Positions 1-11,977 of a stretch of DNA of 64,000 nt are shown here, one piece after another. Source of the DNA: Atherinomorus stipes (Eukaryota; Chordata; Actinopteri; Atheriniformes; Atherinidae); contig JALJCO010000098.1 in assembly GCA_023101725.1 (NCBI GenBank), positions 1 to 64,000 on the forward strand. Reading direction: 5' to 3'. The translations under genes were made by a program, and so were the position numbers. How positions within the stretch are numbered: position 1 is the stretch's first letter; each line of letters starts with the position of its first letter. The notes under the pieces are model-generated. The model made no database searches. It was not told where the DNA came from and saw only the letters and a program-made list of their open reading frames with translations.

Positions 1-3000
1 AGTGGAACAGGTCTATCTGTAGGCCTTCAGGCCAGCCTCTGCCAGAAACAGAAAGAGTGGCAAAACTAGTGGTTTAATTCCAAAACGCTGCAGAGAGCGC
101 ACACAGCAGCTGTTGTCACCTGGATGATTTTAGCCCGGCCGTTAACAATTTGTAGTGTCCCCCCATTTAGATCTATTTTAACACGCATTGACATAATATG
201 TGTAGACGCCCTAATCGACTGGTGCCACCTACTGGAGCTGACATAACCGCGTGACCGCCGTCTTGGATCGCGCTCCATGTGCATTTATTTCTGCTGAGGA
301 AGTTGTATCCACCCCTACAATAATTATAACTCCCCAGATTTCTACTTGATTTTCACACGGTTTGGTTTGTTACAAATGTTAGTTACAATTACAAAGTATT
401 TTTAAATGGTCAAATAATTTTTTTTCTCAATCTTTAACTTGTAATTTGGGTAATCCCGCATGATATGCTGTCAATACTGCGCTGGTTATTGCAACTGTAG
501 GCTGCACAAAATATGTGCATAGTTGCTTGTTCTGTGTTAATTCCAGTTGGCTCTGGTGCTAACCTAAAGTTAGGAGGCCCATCTGATATGGAGGCAACAT
601 TGGATACGCTCCAGCATGCAATGAGGCATTCATATATATATATATATATATATATATGTCTATGGTTTCATGTAATCACTCAGATGTTTTTGGTTTTTGC
701 CCCGTCCTTTCATTTGTGCTGCTTAGCATCCCCCCCATGCTGCTTCATCAAAGTTACAATGAAGATGAAATACGTATGAAAACGTATGTGATAGATATTG
801 AGTGGAAGAGGAAAATTAAAATATAATTTTAGAATAAGTATGATAGACATAATTATTCTGAATAATACTACAGAGTATCCATTCAGAGCCTCAGAAGTGG
901 CCAATTTAGCAGGACATGGATCAGAAGTTGCTGAACAAATTAAACTGTCTGCAGCCTTGAAGATGGTCTCTGGCATCTATTACACATGAGGTGTGCACTC
1001 TTTGGCACAATGCCAAATGGGTCCATCAGCTCGCACTGCCAAAAGCACACTGTTATGGCCAGCTTTTACAATTCATGTTAAAATGTGACGTTGGCAAAAA
1101 GGCGAAATTAAAAGACGCAATTAATGTCTGCTTTAGTTATCATTATATAAAGTGGTTGCAAATGTGTGAAGTAGTGGTGATTTGCTGTGTTGATTGTTGT
1201 AAATTCAAGAATGAAAACTAATTTCACTGCTGTAGAAAAAATATTTTGGATCAAAGTTACGCCGTGACTGCAATTCGACATTGTCCGCCTCGGAAGCTGA
1301 AGCACAACCATGTGCAGATCTGCCAGTTTTGCTCCCTTTCAGACATACTAAAAATACATACCAAAAGCCAACTGCCATGCAAATGGTTTTGTTAAATCAT
1401 AAATGCTAAAATATACACAAATAGGGGATCTCTTGTTTTCTCTTTCAAATGGTCTTTTTTTTAATGGCAGAATAAGTATACGAGAATAACTGTACAGGTG
1501 AGAGAAGAAAAAACAAAAAACCCCACACTTTTTGATTTTGTACAAAATCCACCCATGGCACAACACAACCCCCTGCCCAAGCAGACACATGTATACAGCT
1601 CTGACGTAAACTTGTCCAAAAAATGTAATGAAATTTAAAAAGATAAAATAAATACATAAAAAAAGTTTAAAGTATGTATTTATCAGAGGAGTTTGGCTAT
1701 TTCATAAACCTCATGCCTTGTTTAATATTAGAAGAAGGAATGGTTAACTGTATGTATGCTTGTGAAATTTGACATCTTGAAATCTCTATTTTTGTTAGAT
1801 GTCCTGTTTGGTGAATAGAAATAGTGACTTGACTGCAGACAAAAGGGGTCATCATTTAAGAAACATTTGGAAGGGAACCAGCTCTATTGTGTTTTCAGAT
1901 TGCTCATTTTCCTTTTATTCTTGTAAACACAATGTCTCAAATGTTGATTTTACAGGGTAATCATGGCAAATTTTGACCTGAAATGTCAACAAAGATAAAA
2001 AATTAATGACACTGCAGCATCACATCTAGGATTAAATTAATTGTAGCATCATAATGTTTTGAATAAGCAATTTCATGGTCATTAATCAGCAAAAGAAACT
2101 CAGGAACTGAAGGTTAAATGAGTGCAAACTGGAAGGAAATCAGTCATAAGGTAGTAATTCTAGTTCTGCAACCGACTGTTTCAGTCTGGAAGTTTGACAA
2201 ATGTTTGATATGCACGCAGCATGGATCCGTGAAAGCTTTAGGCTACTTTAAACTTGTAATGCATGCGGACCAGTCCGATGCAAGGTTCGCTGCAAGACTT
2301 ATCTTTTAACCGGCTACACCTCCAGCAGCAACGGAGTTGCATGGGTCACAAAAATGGCTCAAAAATAGCTCAAAGCTATTCCTTTAAAACACTTTTTAAG
2401 AGATGAATTCTATCCAATCCAATCCAACTTTACTTCTGGAGCACTGTCATCACAGTTAAAGGAGATGTATCCTGCTTCAAATATTCCAAAAGTCAACTAC
2501 AGGCATATATCCCCTTCACCACTATAGAAACTAATTTGGTGTTAAATATCAGTTTTTTTTTATGTGTCTAATATCCAGCGTGGAAGGAAAACGGCTGACT
2601 GCACTGAAGCTCTCGACCAATGTTAACATGTTTTATGCCCATTTATTATTGTTGCCCCGAACAGTCACAGATTCTGAAGGCTCACAGATTTTGTTTTAAC
2701 ACTAACCTACAAACTCACATGGATAGCTATTTGTAAACACTGATGGATGACCAGACTCTGATTGCCAGAATAAAATAGACCACGCTGTTACACAAATATA
2801 CACAAAGACCTTATAGAACTTACAGAAGACATAATGCTTTTTCACAAGCTGACACAATTTCCTCTGGTCTTTACGAAATTTCTGTACCACAGACAAGCTG
2901 TACATCAGCGTCTTTTCCTCCATGTATTCACAGCCAGTTTTAGGGTGTGGTGTGATCCACTTGACTCCACTCCACCTCTCTTTTCTACAGTCTGCTTTTT

Positions 3001-4109
3001 TTAAGATCCATGGCACTTCAAGCATATTATTAGCACATGACAGGGCGCACAGTAAACAGCCTGAAAGCTCTCAGTAGCTCACACCTCAAACTGACAGGAA
3101 AACAGTTGATGGGCAGTTATATTACAATTAAAGACTCACACTTCTCTCATCTGCAATCCGGTTACAGACATCTGGTGATCTCTTTTAGCCACAATCGCAA
3201 TCATTTGCGAGTTCAGCTGGTCCATTACCCCAATTATGCTCCACCGTGTAGAATAATGAGCAACTAAAAGGTTAATATACAATGTAACTCCTCCATTATA
3301 GTACTGGGCTTCACTCTCAGTCCTTTCCACTGAGGTTTTTTTTTGTTGGACTATTTTTCTCTTTAGTTAATAAGTTTATTTTTTGAACAGCCACTGAATG
3401 CCTCCCAGAGATTTTCAAAAGCCCTTTCTTGCAAGTTGTAATGGGTAATCTGCTATGTGACACTTGCCCTCTGGCATATTTAGAATCATCAAGGAATCAA
3501 GGAATTTAAAATCTGAACTCATCCTTCTTCTGCTAGCATTTAGTAACACCACTGACCTTTAGCTTTACCCTACAAATACTCTAATCCTTTCCTCTGGACA
3601 ATTTATTGTATTTGGAAATTCTGTAGATGGATTGTGGAAATGTATTCAAATTGGTAAATATGCCCCTGACATAGCTTACTCAAGGGTTTTAAAAATGTAC
3701 AAAAAATTGTAAAAATGTTCCCGTGAATGTATAGAGGAGGCCAATATGCTGCACATTAGTGCAGAATGTTTCCCTGCTGCAACACCTGATTCAAATGACA
3801 ACTTGATGTCAAACTCTACACAAGCTTCTTAATTACCCATTAACAATTTGACTCAGGTGTATTACAGCAGATAAGCATGTAAAACCTGCAGGACACTGGC
3901 TCAAGAGGCCTACAGCTTACTTCATGGGAATTTATGGCTACAGCACACACATGCTATGATTGACTAAAATGCATCATGCTCATCATCTGAGCCTCAGTGT
4001 GTTGCTATGATAGCATTTGCCTAAGTGTACAAACTGGAACTTAACTTGGTGGAAATATAATTTGGTTTGCAACTATTTGTTGTACCTTAGTTGAAATACT
4101 AGACTGGTG

Positions 4110-4141
<32 letters not shown>

Positions 4142-5281
4142 TGTGTTAATGTTCAATTAAATTTCAGAGGAACTCACTGAGACTTCTTCAGAGAAAAATA
4201 TAAAATGACTTATTCTCAATGCATGCAGTGCTTGTTTCAGATTTCTTAAGAACAATAAATGTCAAAATCTTTATGGTAAAAAATGAAACACTTTAGGTTC
4301 AACGCATGTTTTTGAAAAGAAAAATAAAGAGGAAAAAATGGTATTTAGAAGCTTTTAATTTGCACAAAATTATTGAGCTTCTTTGTTACTTGGACATATT
4401 AAGGCATCCACAAGTTTTCAACCAGTCTCCACATTTCTTTAGTTTATATAAACCACATTAAAGCATCAGTGTGGCTTCGGCACCTTTCTTTTACAACGTG
4501 ACACGACAATTTACACACTAATGAAAAACACTGTTGCTTATATGCAAAGCAGGAGTCGTGCAAGGAGGAGCTGGTATTAAACCAATAAGGTGTGTCTGGG
4601 TGTGTGCATGTGTGTGTGTAACAGAGAGAGAGCATTTCTTTGAAGAAAAACATGAAACATGATACAAACATTTTGAACAGCATAGTAATTAGAGAACTAG
4701 GAGTGGCTGCCGCCACACGCCACCTGCCTAAATTCCTGCAGTTTAACCCTCTGAGGAACAACCGAGATGTTTCCTTGATGCCTGTGTTTTGTTTACAATG
4801 CATTTTATATTAGGCTCGACCTTGCAAATGAGGATGCACGCCAAAATTGATGTCATTATACCAATGTGTTGGCTTTGGGTTTGTTTCAGTTGGTTGAGCA
4901 ACTTCTGATCTCTGTAACCTCAAAGGCATTGCAAGAGTGCTTAATTTCAAAAACAAGAAGAGATGCTGGGAAGTATGCAGGTAGAGAGCCATCTCAATGA
5001 GGAGTTGTACAACACAGTGCTGCAGGATGTAACTATCAGGGCTGCTGCAAGCCATTCAGGTGTGGTGGTGCCCCAAACACACACACCCTCTCAGCTGTCC
5101 GCCAAAACATAGGAAGATACCCAGATTTGCCAATTTAAGTAAAGTCACAAAACTGTGATATCCATCAGACCATATCTCCAGAAAGAGAGCTGGAGGAACT
5201 TACCAGCTTACCACTGGTAGGCAATGTAAGGCGGTGGTGGTGGGGTCTATTCAAAGTTTATGAGGAAATCATGCTTGCTAA

Positions 5282-5288
<7 letters not shown>
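1..5288. other. No gene recognised
   Basis: AT-rich DNA with (TA)n at 631-658 and a poly-A run at 4110-4136. Open frames of 60-119 codons occur on both strands (the longest spans 4444-4803, minus), but none shows a known domain, a consistent splice structure or codon bias. Confidence 0.5.

Positions 5289-5340
<52 letters not shown>
5289..5340. repeat. (TA)n microsatellite
   Basis: About 26 TA units ending at the left edge of the 5341 element; its counterpart lies on the far side at 5835-5919. Confidence 0.95.
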
Positions 5341-5343
<3 letters not shown>

Positions 5344-5814
5344 GTCCTCAAAATTATTCATACCCTCCAATCAAAGAAAAAACTAAATTCACAATGGTAA
5401 TTCAAATACCAAGAAACTAATAATATATATAAAAAAAAAAAAGAAATAAAAAAAAAAAAAAATCTTGCTTTTTAATCGTGTTTGGAAATAATAATCTAAA
5501 AACAAACAAACAAACAGAACTGTCCCAGACACATGAGAGCACATTTCCCCTTGAACAGTGGACCAAAATACTTGTCAATAGGTGCAGAAGTCTTTTTGAA
5601 CATTAGAGAGAACACATGATTGCAGTGATTGCCTTAAAGTGTTGCTCAACAAAATGTTAGCTTTGGAGCCCCATCATGGTTTTTTACTTGTTTTATTTTT
5701 TGTGTGTTTGTTTTTAATGTTTCTTTTAAGCTACAATTCAAATCAATGTCATGGTTTTCATATAATTTCAATTTATCATTACTTTTGTATGAATAACTTG
5801 CAGGACGACTTTAT
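5341..5814. mobile_element. Short non-autonomous Tc1-like element flanked by (TA)n on both sides
   Basis: Left end GTCGTCCTCAAAATTATTCA; the right end, reverse-complemented, reads GTCGTCCTGCAAGTTATTCA. The interior matches the repeat at 52637-54381 (AACAGTGGACCAAAATAC and AAGTGTTGCTCAACAAAAT). No ORF. Both flanks are long TA repeats. Confidence 0.8.
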
Positions 5815-5834
5815 ACATACATACATACACACAC

Positions 5835-5845
5835 ATATATATGTA

Positions 5846-5919
<74 letters not shown>
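5835..5919. repeat. (TA)n microsatellite
   Basis: Nearly pure TA repeat between the short Tc1-like element and the 3' end of the LINE. Confidence 0.95.
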
Positions 5920-5921
<2 letters not shown>

Positions 5922-6467
5922 GAAAAATACTTTATTCATCACAGAAGGGAAATTCAGCATTGTAAAAAGCTCACTTTTTTTTTCAAACAATATAACATTT
6001 ATATGAAATGATAATATAACAATAATAACTCAGTCAGTCTTGTTCTTTAGGGTGCTGGCTGCTGGTAGGAATGAATTTCTTTATCTCTCCGTCCTACACA
6101 CTGTTGATTCTTCACCATGTTGTGAAGAGGGTGGGAAGAATCCTCCATCATCTTCATCAGCTTGTGCAGCATTTTTTCTGAACAATCAGCTCCAGCGGCT
6201 CCAGAGTTATTCCCAGCACAGAACCAGCTTTCTTGATCAGCTTCTTTAGTTTCTTTAAGTCTCTGGTTCTGATGCTGCTGCCCCAGCGGATGGCTGCAGA
6301 GCTGATTGCACTTTCCACAACAGACTTGTAGAAGATCTGCAACATCTTGGTGCAGATGTTGAATGATCTCAGCTTCCTTAAGAAGTAGAGTCTGCTCTGA
6401 CCTTTCTTGTAGATGTAGTCAGTGTTGCATTTCCAGTCTAGTCTGTTGTCCAGCTGAACTCCAAGGT

Positions 6468-6547
6468 ACAGCTGTGTGAAAAAGTGTTAGCCCCCTTCCT
6501 CATTTCTTACTTTTGTATGATAGTCACACTTAAATGTTTCAGATTGT
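6468..6547. mobile_element. Terminal fragment of a Tc1-like element inside the LINE
   Basis: Starts TACAGCTGTGTGAAAAAGTG and continues to CACTTAAATGTTTCAG. This matches the left end of the larger Tc1 copy at 59962, and LINE sequence resumes directly after. Only the end survives. It is useful because it shows the unoccupied TTAA that is filled by a MITE in the copy at 60028. Confidence 0.75.
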
Positions 6548-6954
6548 AGTTGTACTGGAAGTCTGAGGTGTACAGACTGAAGAGGAATGGTGAGAGTACA
6601 GTCCCTTGTGGTGCTCCAGTGCTGCTGATCACCATCTCAGACACACAACCTCTCAGTCTCACAAACTGTCGTCTGTTAGGTAGTGATAAATCCAGGTGGT
6701 GTGGAGGGATCCACCTGGAAGTTATGGAGCTTCACACATAGCAAAGCAGGCTAAATAGTACATGTATTGAAGGCACGTGAAAAATCAAAGAACATGACCC
6801 TCAAAGTGCTGCCTGACTGGTCCAGATGAGAGTGGGCTCTCTGAAGCAGGAAGATGATGGCGTCTTGAACGCCAAACCCATTACGATATGCGAACTGTAA
6901 TGGGTCCTGAAAGGTGTTGACTTGCTTGTTGAGGTGAGCCAAGGGATTAGAAGG

Positions 6955-7805
6955 GGTGGCGTTAAAAAGAGGATCATACCGAAAATCGAGAGGATAAAAG
7001 AGGGAAAGGGGGGGGCGAAGGGGAAAAAAGGGCGGGCAATGACATGAGGGGATGAAAGCAAGGGGGCAGAAGAAGGGGGGAGGAGGGGGGGAAAGAAAAA
7101 GAAAAAGGGAAAGAAAAAAGAGGAGGGAAGGGGGGGAGAGATAGGGTGGGAAGCAGGAAGAGGGAAGATGGGAGAAGGGGGGAGGAAGGGGAGAGAGGAG
7201 AGAAGGGGTGGGAAAAATCATGTAAGGGACAGGGAAAGATACAATAATAATAAAAATAAATGGAACGGAAAAACGGGAAAGAAGCAGAGAGGGGGCAGAA
7301 AAGGAGTAAAAAAGATTAATTATTACTTTTCCATACCGTTTTAAAGCTCTCCCTAACCAAACCAACTGAGGTGCCGGGGGGAGGGGAAGGGCGCGCCGGG
7401 AGTATCCTTCCAGGAGTCAGAGAAAATAAAAAATGGATGCATATATTAAGAATCTGAACGGGGGGAAAGCGGAGAGGGGCGGATGGAAAGGAGAGCATAG
7501 CGAATATCAATCTATAGAGGGCCTATCATGATCCAAGGAATCTCTAAAATAAGGAAATATAAAATTTATTAAAAACAGAAGCCATGGAAAAGGGAGGGAA
7601 CGGGGAAAAATACTAGGGACAAAAAAACCAATTAAAAAAAAATTCAATGACAAAAAGTAAGAAATTATAAAGGTTAACTCACAATTTTTGGGTCTCTTAT
7701 ACAATTCATTTTATTCCCTTATCTCCATCTCTCTAATAAATCCTTCCAATCTTTGCCCGGACCGGGAGAGACTAATCGTTGAAATACAAACTGGACACGG
7801 AACGC
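6955..7805. other. Abnormal purine-rich segment, suspected assembly artefact
   Basis: The plus strand turns into G/A-rich quasi-random text with runs of G and A, unlike anything around it. It sits inside the LINE, between two blocks that are normally separated by only a short stretch of RT. It has no motif, repeat unit or ORF of interest; the 204-codon minus frame here is a Pro/Ser/Phe composition artefact fused to LINE RT. Confidence 0.55.
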
Positions 7806-8436
7806 GTAAGAGTCTCTCCAGGACTTTCATGATGTGAGATGCGAGGGCAACTGGTCTAAAGTCATTTGGTTCAGCTGGTTGAGGATTTTAGGGTCAGGAA
7901 CAAGACAGGATGCTTTCCACAGCACTGGAACTCTGTTCTGTCTCAGGCTGGTGTTAAAAAAGTGCTGGAGAACCCGACATAGTTGTTCTGAGCAGGTCTT
8001 GAGAAGGTCTTTAGCTAGCGATCTCACGTTACCCATCACAACAGTTGGAAGAAATGGTTTAAATGTCCACCGTTTTTCTCTCTGCCTTACCCCTGCCCTG
8101 CATCTTCTTCTCTTTCTCTTAAACTCCACTGGGATTTGATGTGTTATTTCGCTAACAATCTTGATTTGGGAGAGTTTTAACAGTTGATCCCGGTGGTAAA
8201 CAAGTTTTCCGTTGCAATGGATACACATCATAACAAGTAGTGAAAAAAGCCAAATATGTCAAGAAAAATCTCCTGAATTGCACAGCCTTCAAATCAGCAT
8301 AAAAAATAATCCCAGAAAAAACTAATCTGACAAGTAATGTCAGTAAAAAAGACAACTATATTTGAAAAAAAAAAAAAAACCTCAAAAGCTAAGAGAGAGC
8401 TGTTACAAACTGCTGCCAACTCGCGGCGCATTCCAG

Positions 8437-8440
<4 letters not shown>

Positions 8441-8490
<50 letters not shown>
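8441..8490. repeat. (TA)n microsatellite
   Basis: About 25 TA units immediately left of the Tc1 copy. Confidence 0.95.
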
Positions 8491-8493
<3 letters not shown>

Positions 8494-9839
8494 GGGAAAA
8501 ATGTATTGAATATATTAACATTTTTCTCAGAAAATATATTTCTAATTGAGCTATTGACATGAAATTTTCACCAGATATCAACAACAACCCAAGTACTTCA
8601 CACATACAAAGAAATCATTGCATTTATGTCCATAAATCAAATTATGTGTGATACAGTGAAATGACACAGGGAAATTTATTTAATACTTCGTGCAAAAACC
8701 TTTGTTGGTGATTACAGTCTCAAGACGCCTCCTGTATGGAGAAACCAGTGGAATACATTGCATTGGCCCATTCTTCCACACAAACTGCCTACAAATCTTC
8801 AAGGTTTCGGAGGCCTCTTCTGTGAACTCAGATCTTCAATTCTTTTGGGTCGGGTGATTGACTGGGCCATTCTAGCAGCTTTATTTCCTTTTCCTTAAGC
8901 CAGTTGAGTGTTTCCTTGGCTGTGTGCTTGGGATTGTCGTCTTGATAAAAGATCCAGCCTCTTTTCATCTTCAGCAGCTGGCAGATGGCAAGATTCTGGT
9001 CCAGTCTATACTTTTCTCCATTCATTCTTTCTTTAATGATATGAAGTGCTAGTACCACATGCTGAAAAACAACCCCACACCATGATGTTCCCACCTCCAA
9101 ACTTCACTGTTACTATGGTGATGTGGGGGTGCTATTTCTCCTCCAAACATGTTGTGTCTTATGACATCTAAAGAGTTCAGTTTTAGTCTCATCTGACCAG
9201 ACTTTTCCCAGAATGTCATGGGTTTGTCCAGATTTTGTGTTGCAAACTTCAAATGAGCATCAACATTTTCTTTCTTCAGAAATGGAGTCTTGCTTGATGT
9301 TTGTGCATGAAGGCCATGGTGGTTGAATACATTACTTCTTGTTTTCTCTAAAACAACTGTACCTGGTGGTTCCATGTCTTTTTTAAGCTCTCCATGAGTG
9401 GTCCTGGGCTGTTGGAGAACCTTTCTGATTATTGTTCTGACTCCTCTGTCTGAAATCTTGCAAGGAGCACCTGGCTGTGGCCAGTTTATGACTATGCCAT
9501 GTTCTTTCCACTTCCAGAATGATGCTCAATGGAACTTTCAGAAGTTTAGAAATGCAACTGTTAGCAATGCCTTCAATGTGTTTTGCAATAATAAGGTTGT
9601 GTCTTTAGACAGCTCTTTGCTTTTACCCATCATGGAATGCTTCTTGTCTGACACCTTGGTGATGAGAAACCTTTTTAAAGGCACCAATCAGGACTAAACC
9701 AGCTTATATTACTTTGCACTGATAGGGAACATGATTACTTTCTAAATACTGACAGACTCCAGTTGCTTTCTTGGCTTTCCTTATCATGTGTTCAATACTT
9801 ATTCCCTGTGTCATTTCGCTATATTACTTATAACCTAAT

Positions 9840-10778
9840 TTATACAACAAACTCTGAGTGCAACCATGAACTCTGAGTTGATCTACATGGAGATTTGAAA
9901 CTGAGTTTTCAGTCCCACAACAGCTGATTTGAGTTGGTTTAATCAACTCAGGGTAGTTCAACCCAGGGTTTTAAACACGCTCTACCATGATAAAAAGCCA
10001 GCATCAATTGAGCACCGATTCCATGAGTCACCATGGCAACGTAGACACAAAGGCGGGGCTGCACTCGCCATTGAAAGGAACAAACTTCTAAAGCCTCATA
10101 TGGCGAGTTTGAACTGCTGCTGCTGCAATTTAAAAAAAAAAAAAAAAAAAAGACGGATTGGGAGAACATTTAAGGTAAAATGCTGACCTTTACAATCACA
10201 ACGATGTTATAGAGTAGAACTGTTCAATGGTAACGCGACAGTCTCAGATCCTGTCATTATGATTCCAACTGGTTTTGTAATTACTTATTTGGTTAAATGG
10301 TTTGCGCATCTACCTTTCACCTGGGATGCTGATGTTCGAACCCAGGTTTATACATTTATCGCAGCCATTTTATTTATTTAACTTGGTGCGATCCCGCGAT
10401 GGAGAAGCACTTTAAAGCAGAACTCAGTAACTTCAGCTTGGGGCTCCCCCTAGTGGCGTTCTTTCATTGTCGTAAAGTTCGTCGTACCTTTTATCAAGAC
10501 CGTGGATGTCTGGTTAAGTCACCCCAGGTAACAGAGAGAAATCCCAGGTATGTTAATCCAGCTTCGTCGTACAGGCACCAGGTTAGTTTTAGAGAGTCTG
10601 TTACCATGGTAACTGACTGAGGGTTTAAGTTACCCCCTCTTCGTGCAACAGGCTAGAGTTACTCCTCTTTCTATGGGTTGAGTTACCTACCTTTGTGTTA
10701 CGGAAAACTCAGTTTCCCGAATTTCAGGGTTAAACAACTCAGGGTTTTCATTAAACCTGCTTCGTGCAAAAAAAACCC
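9840..10778. mobile_element. Non-autonomous DNA transposon nested in the Tc1 copy
   Basis: Imperfect inverted ends: left ATGAACTCTGAGTTGATC, and right whose reverse complement reads ATGAAAACCCTGAGTTG; the motif AAACTGAGTTTTC is also present in inverse orientation at both sides. There is no transposase ORF. Internally it holds a tRNA-like segment (10285-10345) and a left-end fragment (from about 10410) of the TTAA repeat seen complete at 56480. The superfamily is not certain; the ends are reminiscent of Harbinger-type fish MITEs. Confidence 0.55.
10285..10345 (+). repeat. tRNA-like segment (A- and B-box), possible SINE head
   Basis: TTTGGTTAAATGG resembles a Pol III A box and GTTCGAACCCA fits a B box at the right spacing. 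Between them is a potential anticodon stem GCATC/GGATGC around CTTTCAC (a Glu-like TTC anticodon). The acceptor stem does not close, so it is not called as a functional tRNA gene. Confidence 0.35.
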
Positions 10779-11062
10779 TGGTGAAAATTTTATGTAAGTA
10801 GCTCTACTAGAAATATTTTTTCTGAGAAAAATGTTGATGTGTTCAATACTTTTTCCCCCTACAAAATTTACAGAGCATCAAAACACACATGGAAATAGCT
10901 ACTATTCTCCTGGATGGTAAGCTAACTCACTTGCTAACTTGGCAAACATTAGCTGTCAGTTAAACTCCTCTGTAATACTTGTTGGACAGGCTGGCAGCAA
11001 GTCTAGCATTCCAACGGCTGGAATTTTTTTTTTCTTCCATTGCAACTACGACCTAGACACAC

Positions 11063-11330
11063 TAGATCAGTGTTTCTCAACTTTGGTCCACTGCCCAGCA
11101 TGTCTTCAATGTGTTCCTACTCCAATACAGCTGATTCAGATTCATGAACTTCCATCACTGCAGTTGTCAATAAAAAAAGATGAATGAACTTCCTCATCAA
11201 GTTCTTTGAAAACATGTTAATGATCCAATCATTCGATTCAGATGTGTAAAAGTAGTGTTGCCTCCAAGATATGCAGGGCAGAGGGCCCTGGGGAACAGAG
11301 TTTAGAAACATTGCACAAGATGTGTCCATG
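11063..11330. repeat. MITE-like repeat, hAT/Charlie-type ends
   Basis: Begins GTGTTTCTCAACTTTGGTCC and ends GGGAACAGAGTTTAGAAACA, an inverted pair of the kind found in vertebrate hAT-derived MITEs. No coding capacity. Confidence 0.5.
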
Positions 11331-11514
11331 TTCCATATCCAGCCTTTAATATCAATTTCATTATTTCAAATTACTCAAAAACACACTCAAATAATTATGA
11401 TTAATCATTATATCATTATATTTATTTTCAATTTTTTTAAGTAATCAGTTCTATTTGATTCATTATACTGTAGGCCTATTTGTATTTTTTTTTAAAATGT
11501 TTAAGAAATGTGGG

Positions 11515-11975
11515 GCCTGGGGTGAAAAAAAAAAAAGGAGTCGTGGGTGGGGGGGCACTGGACAGCACAGAAGGAGGGGGCGAAGCGGGGGGAGGGGAGA
11601 ACAACGAGACAAGGGCGGGTGGGGGACGCGGCGCGCATAGGCGCCCGCGCAGGACCGGACGGGGCGGACGCGGGAGGCGAGGGGGGAATAGCTGAGTAGG
11701 GGGGAATAAAGGAACGAGGAGAGGAAACAGGGAAAAAGGGAGAGGAAGGGTGGACGGGAAACTACAGACACTTATAGATCGCGGAAGTAAAGAGGAATAA
11801 GTAATCACGGGCGGCGGAAAACAAGACGGGCGCTATATGAAGGGCTCTCTGGGGGGGGGGGGGTGGAAGTATATAGACGAGGGGGGAGGGGGGGGGGGGG
11901 GGGGGAAAGGGGGAGGGGGGGGGGGGGGGGGGAGGGGGAGGGGGGAAGGGGGGAGAGAAGCAAAAGGGGACGCGC
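11515..11975. other. Second abnormal G-rich segment, suspected assembly artefact
   Basis: G-rich quasi-random sequence with long G runs (for example 11848-11863 and 11890-11932). It ends abruptly inside a known repeat at about 11978, where the repeat's first 60 or so bases are missing. Overlapping frames here are Gly/Arg or Pro/Ser composition artefacts. Similar in texture to 6955-7805. Confidence 0.55.
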
Positions 11976-11977
11976 CT

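Larger units (their letters stand above)
5919..8300 (-). mobile_element. L2/CR1-type LINE, degraded and interrupted
   Basis: Minus-strand non-LTR retrotransposon remains. Near 8100-8020 a fragment reads PTVVMGNVRSLA, typical of the endonuclease start. About 8000-7830 is RT text (VPVLWKASCLVP). About 6930-6750 reads DPLQFAYRNGFGVQDA and MFFDFSRAFNT, and 6660-6600 reads GAPQGTVLSPFLFS. 6345-6157 is the C-terminal part (FYKSVVESAISSAA). The 3' UTR ends at the (TA)n at 5919 with the usual ATGAATAAAGTATTT-like end. Stops and frameshifts break it. A Tc1 piece (6468-6547) is inserted, and 6955-7805 is replaced by abnormal sequence. Confidence 0.85.
8490..10862 (-). mobile_element. Tc1/mariner-like transposon with degenerate transposase, carrying a nested element
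   Basis: Terminal inverted repeats: the left end (8490-8580; GTGGGGAAAAATGTATTGAA) matches the reverse complement of the right end (about 10780-10862), including the shared internal text TTTTTCTCAGAAAA. Minus-strand transposase pieces at 9375-8828 include the catalytic-domain text [18 protein letters not shown] and [12 protein letters not shown]. No single open frame covers the gene, so it is dead. The left end abuts (TA)n, consistent with TA targeting. A second element (about 9840-10778) interrupts the right part, explaining the 2.4 kb length against the usual 1.3-1.6 kb. Confidence 0.88.

Noticed and set aside
798..989. 63-codon frame starting MSGRGK, like histone H4/H2A
   Set aside because: Only the first six residues match; the rest is AT-rich sequence with no histone fold, so the likeness is chance.
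2702..3025. 107-codon minus-strand frame
   Set aside because: No recognised domain, no splice partner and no upstream or downstream exons; kept out for lack of support.
6751..7365. 204-codon minus-strand frame, the longest in the first 29 kb
   Set aside because: Most of it is Pro/Ser/Phe text made by the abnormal G/A-rich block; only its end is real LINE reverse transcriptase.
10285..10345. Functional tRNA-Glu gene
   Set aside because: A and B boxes are present but the acceptor stem does not pair; retained only as a tRNA-like segment.
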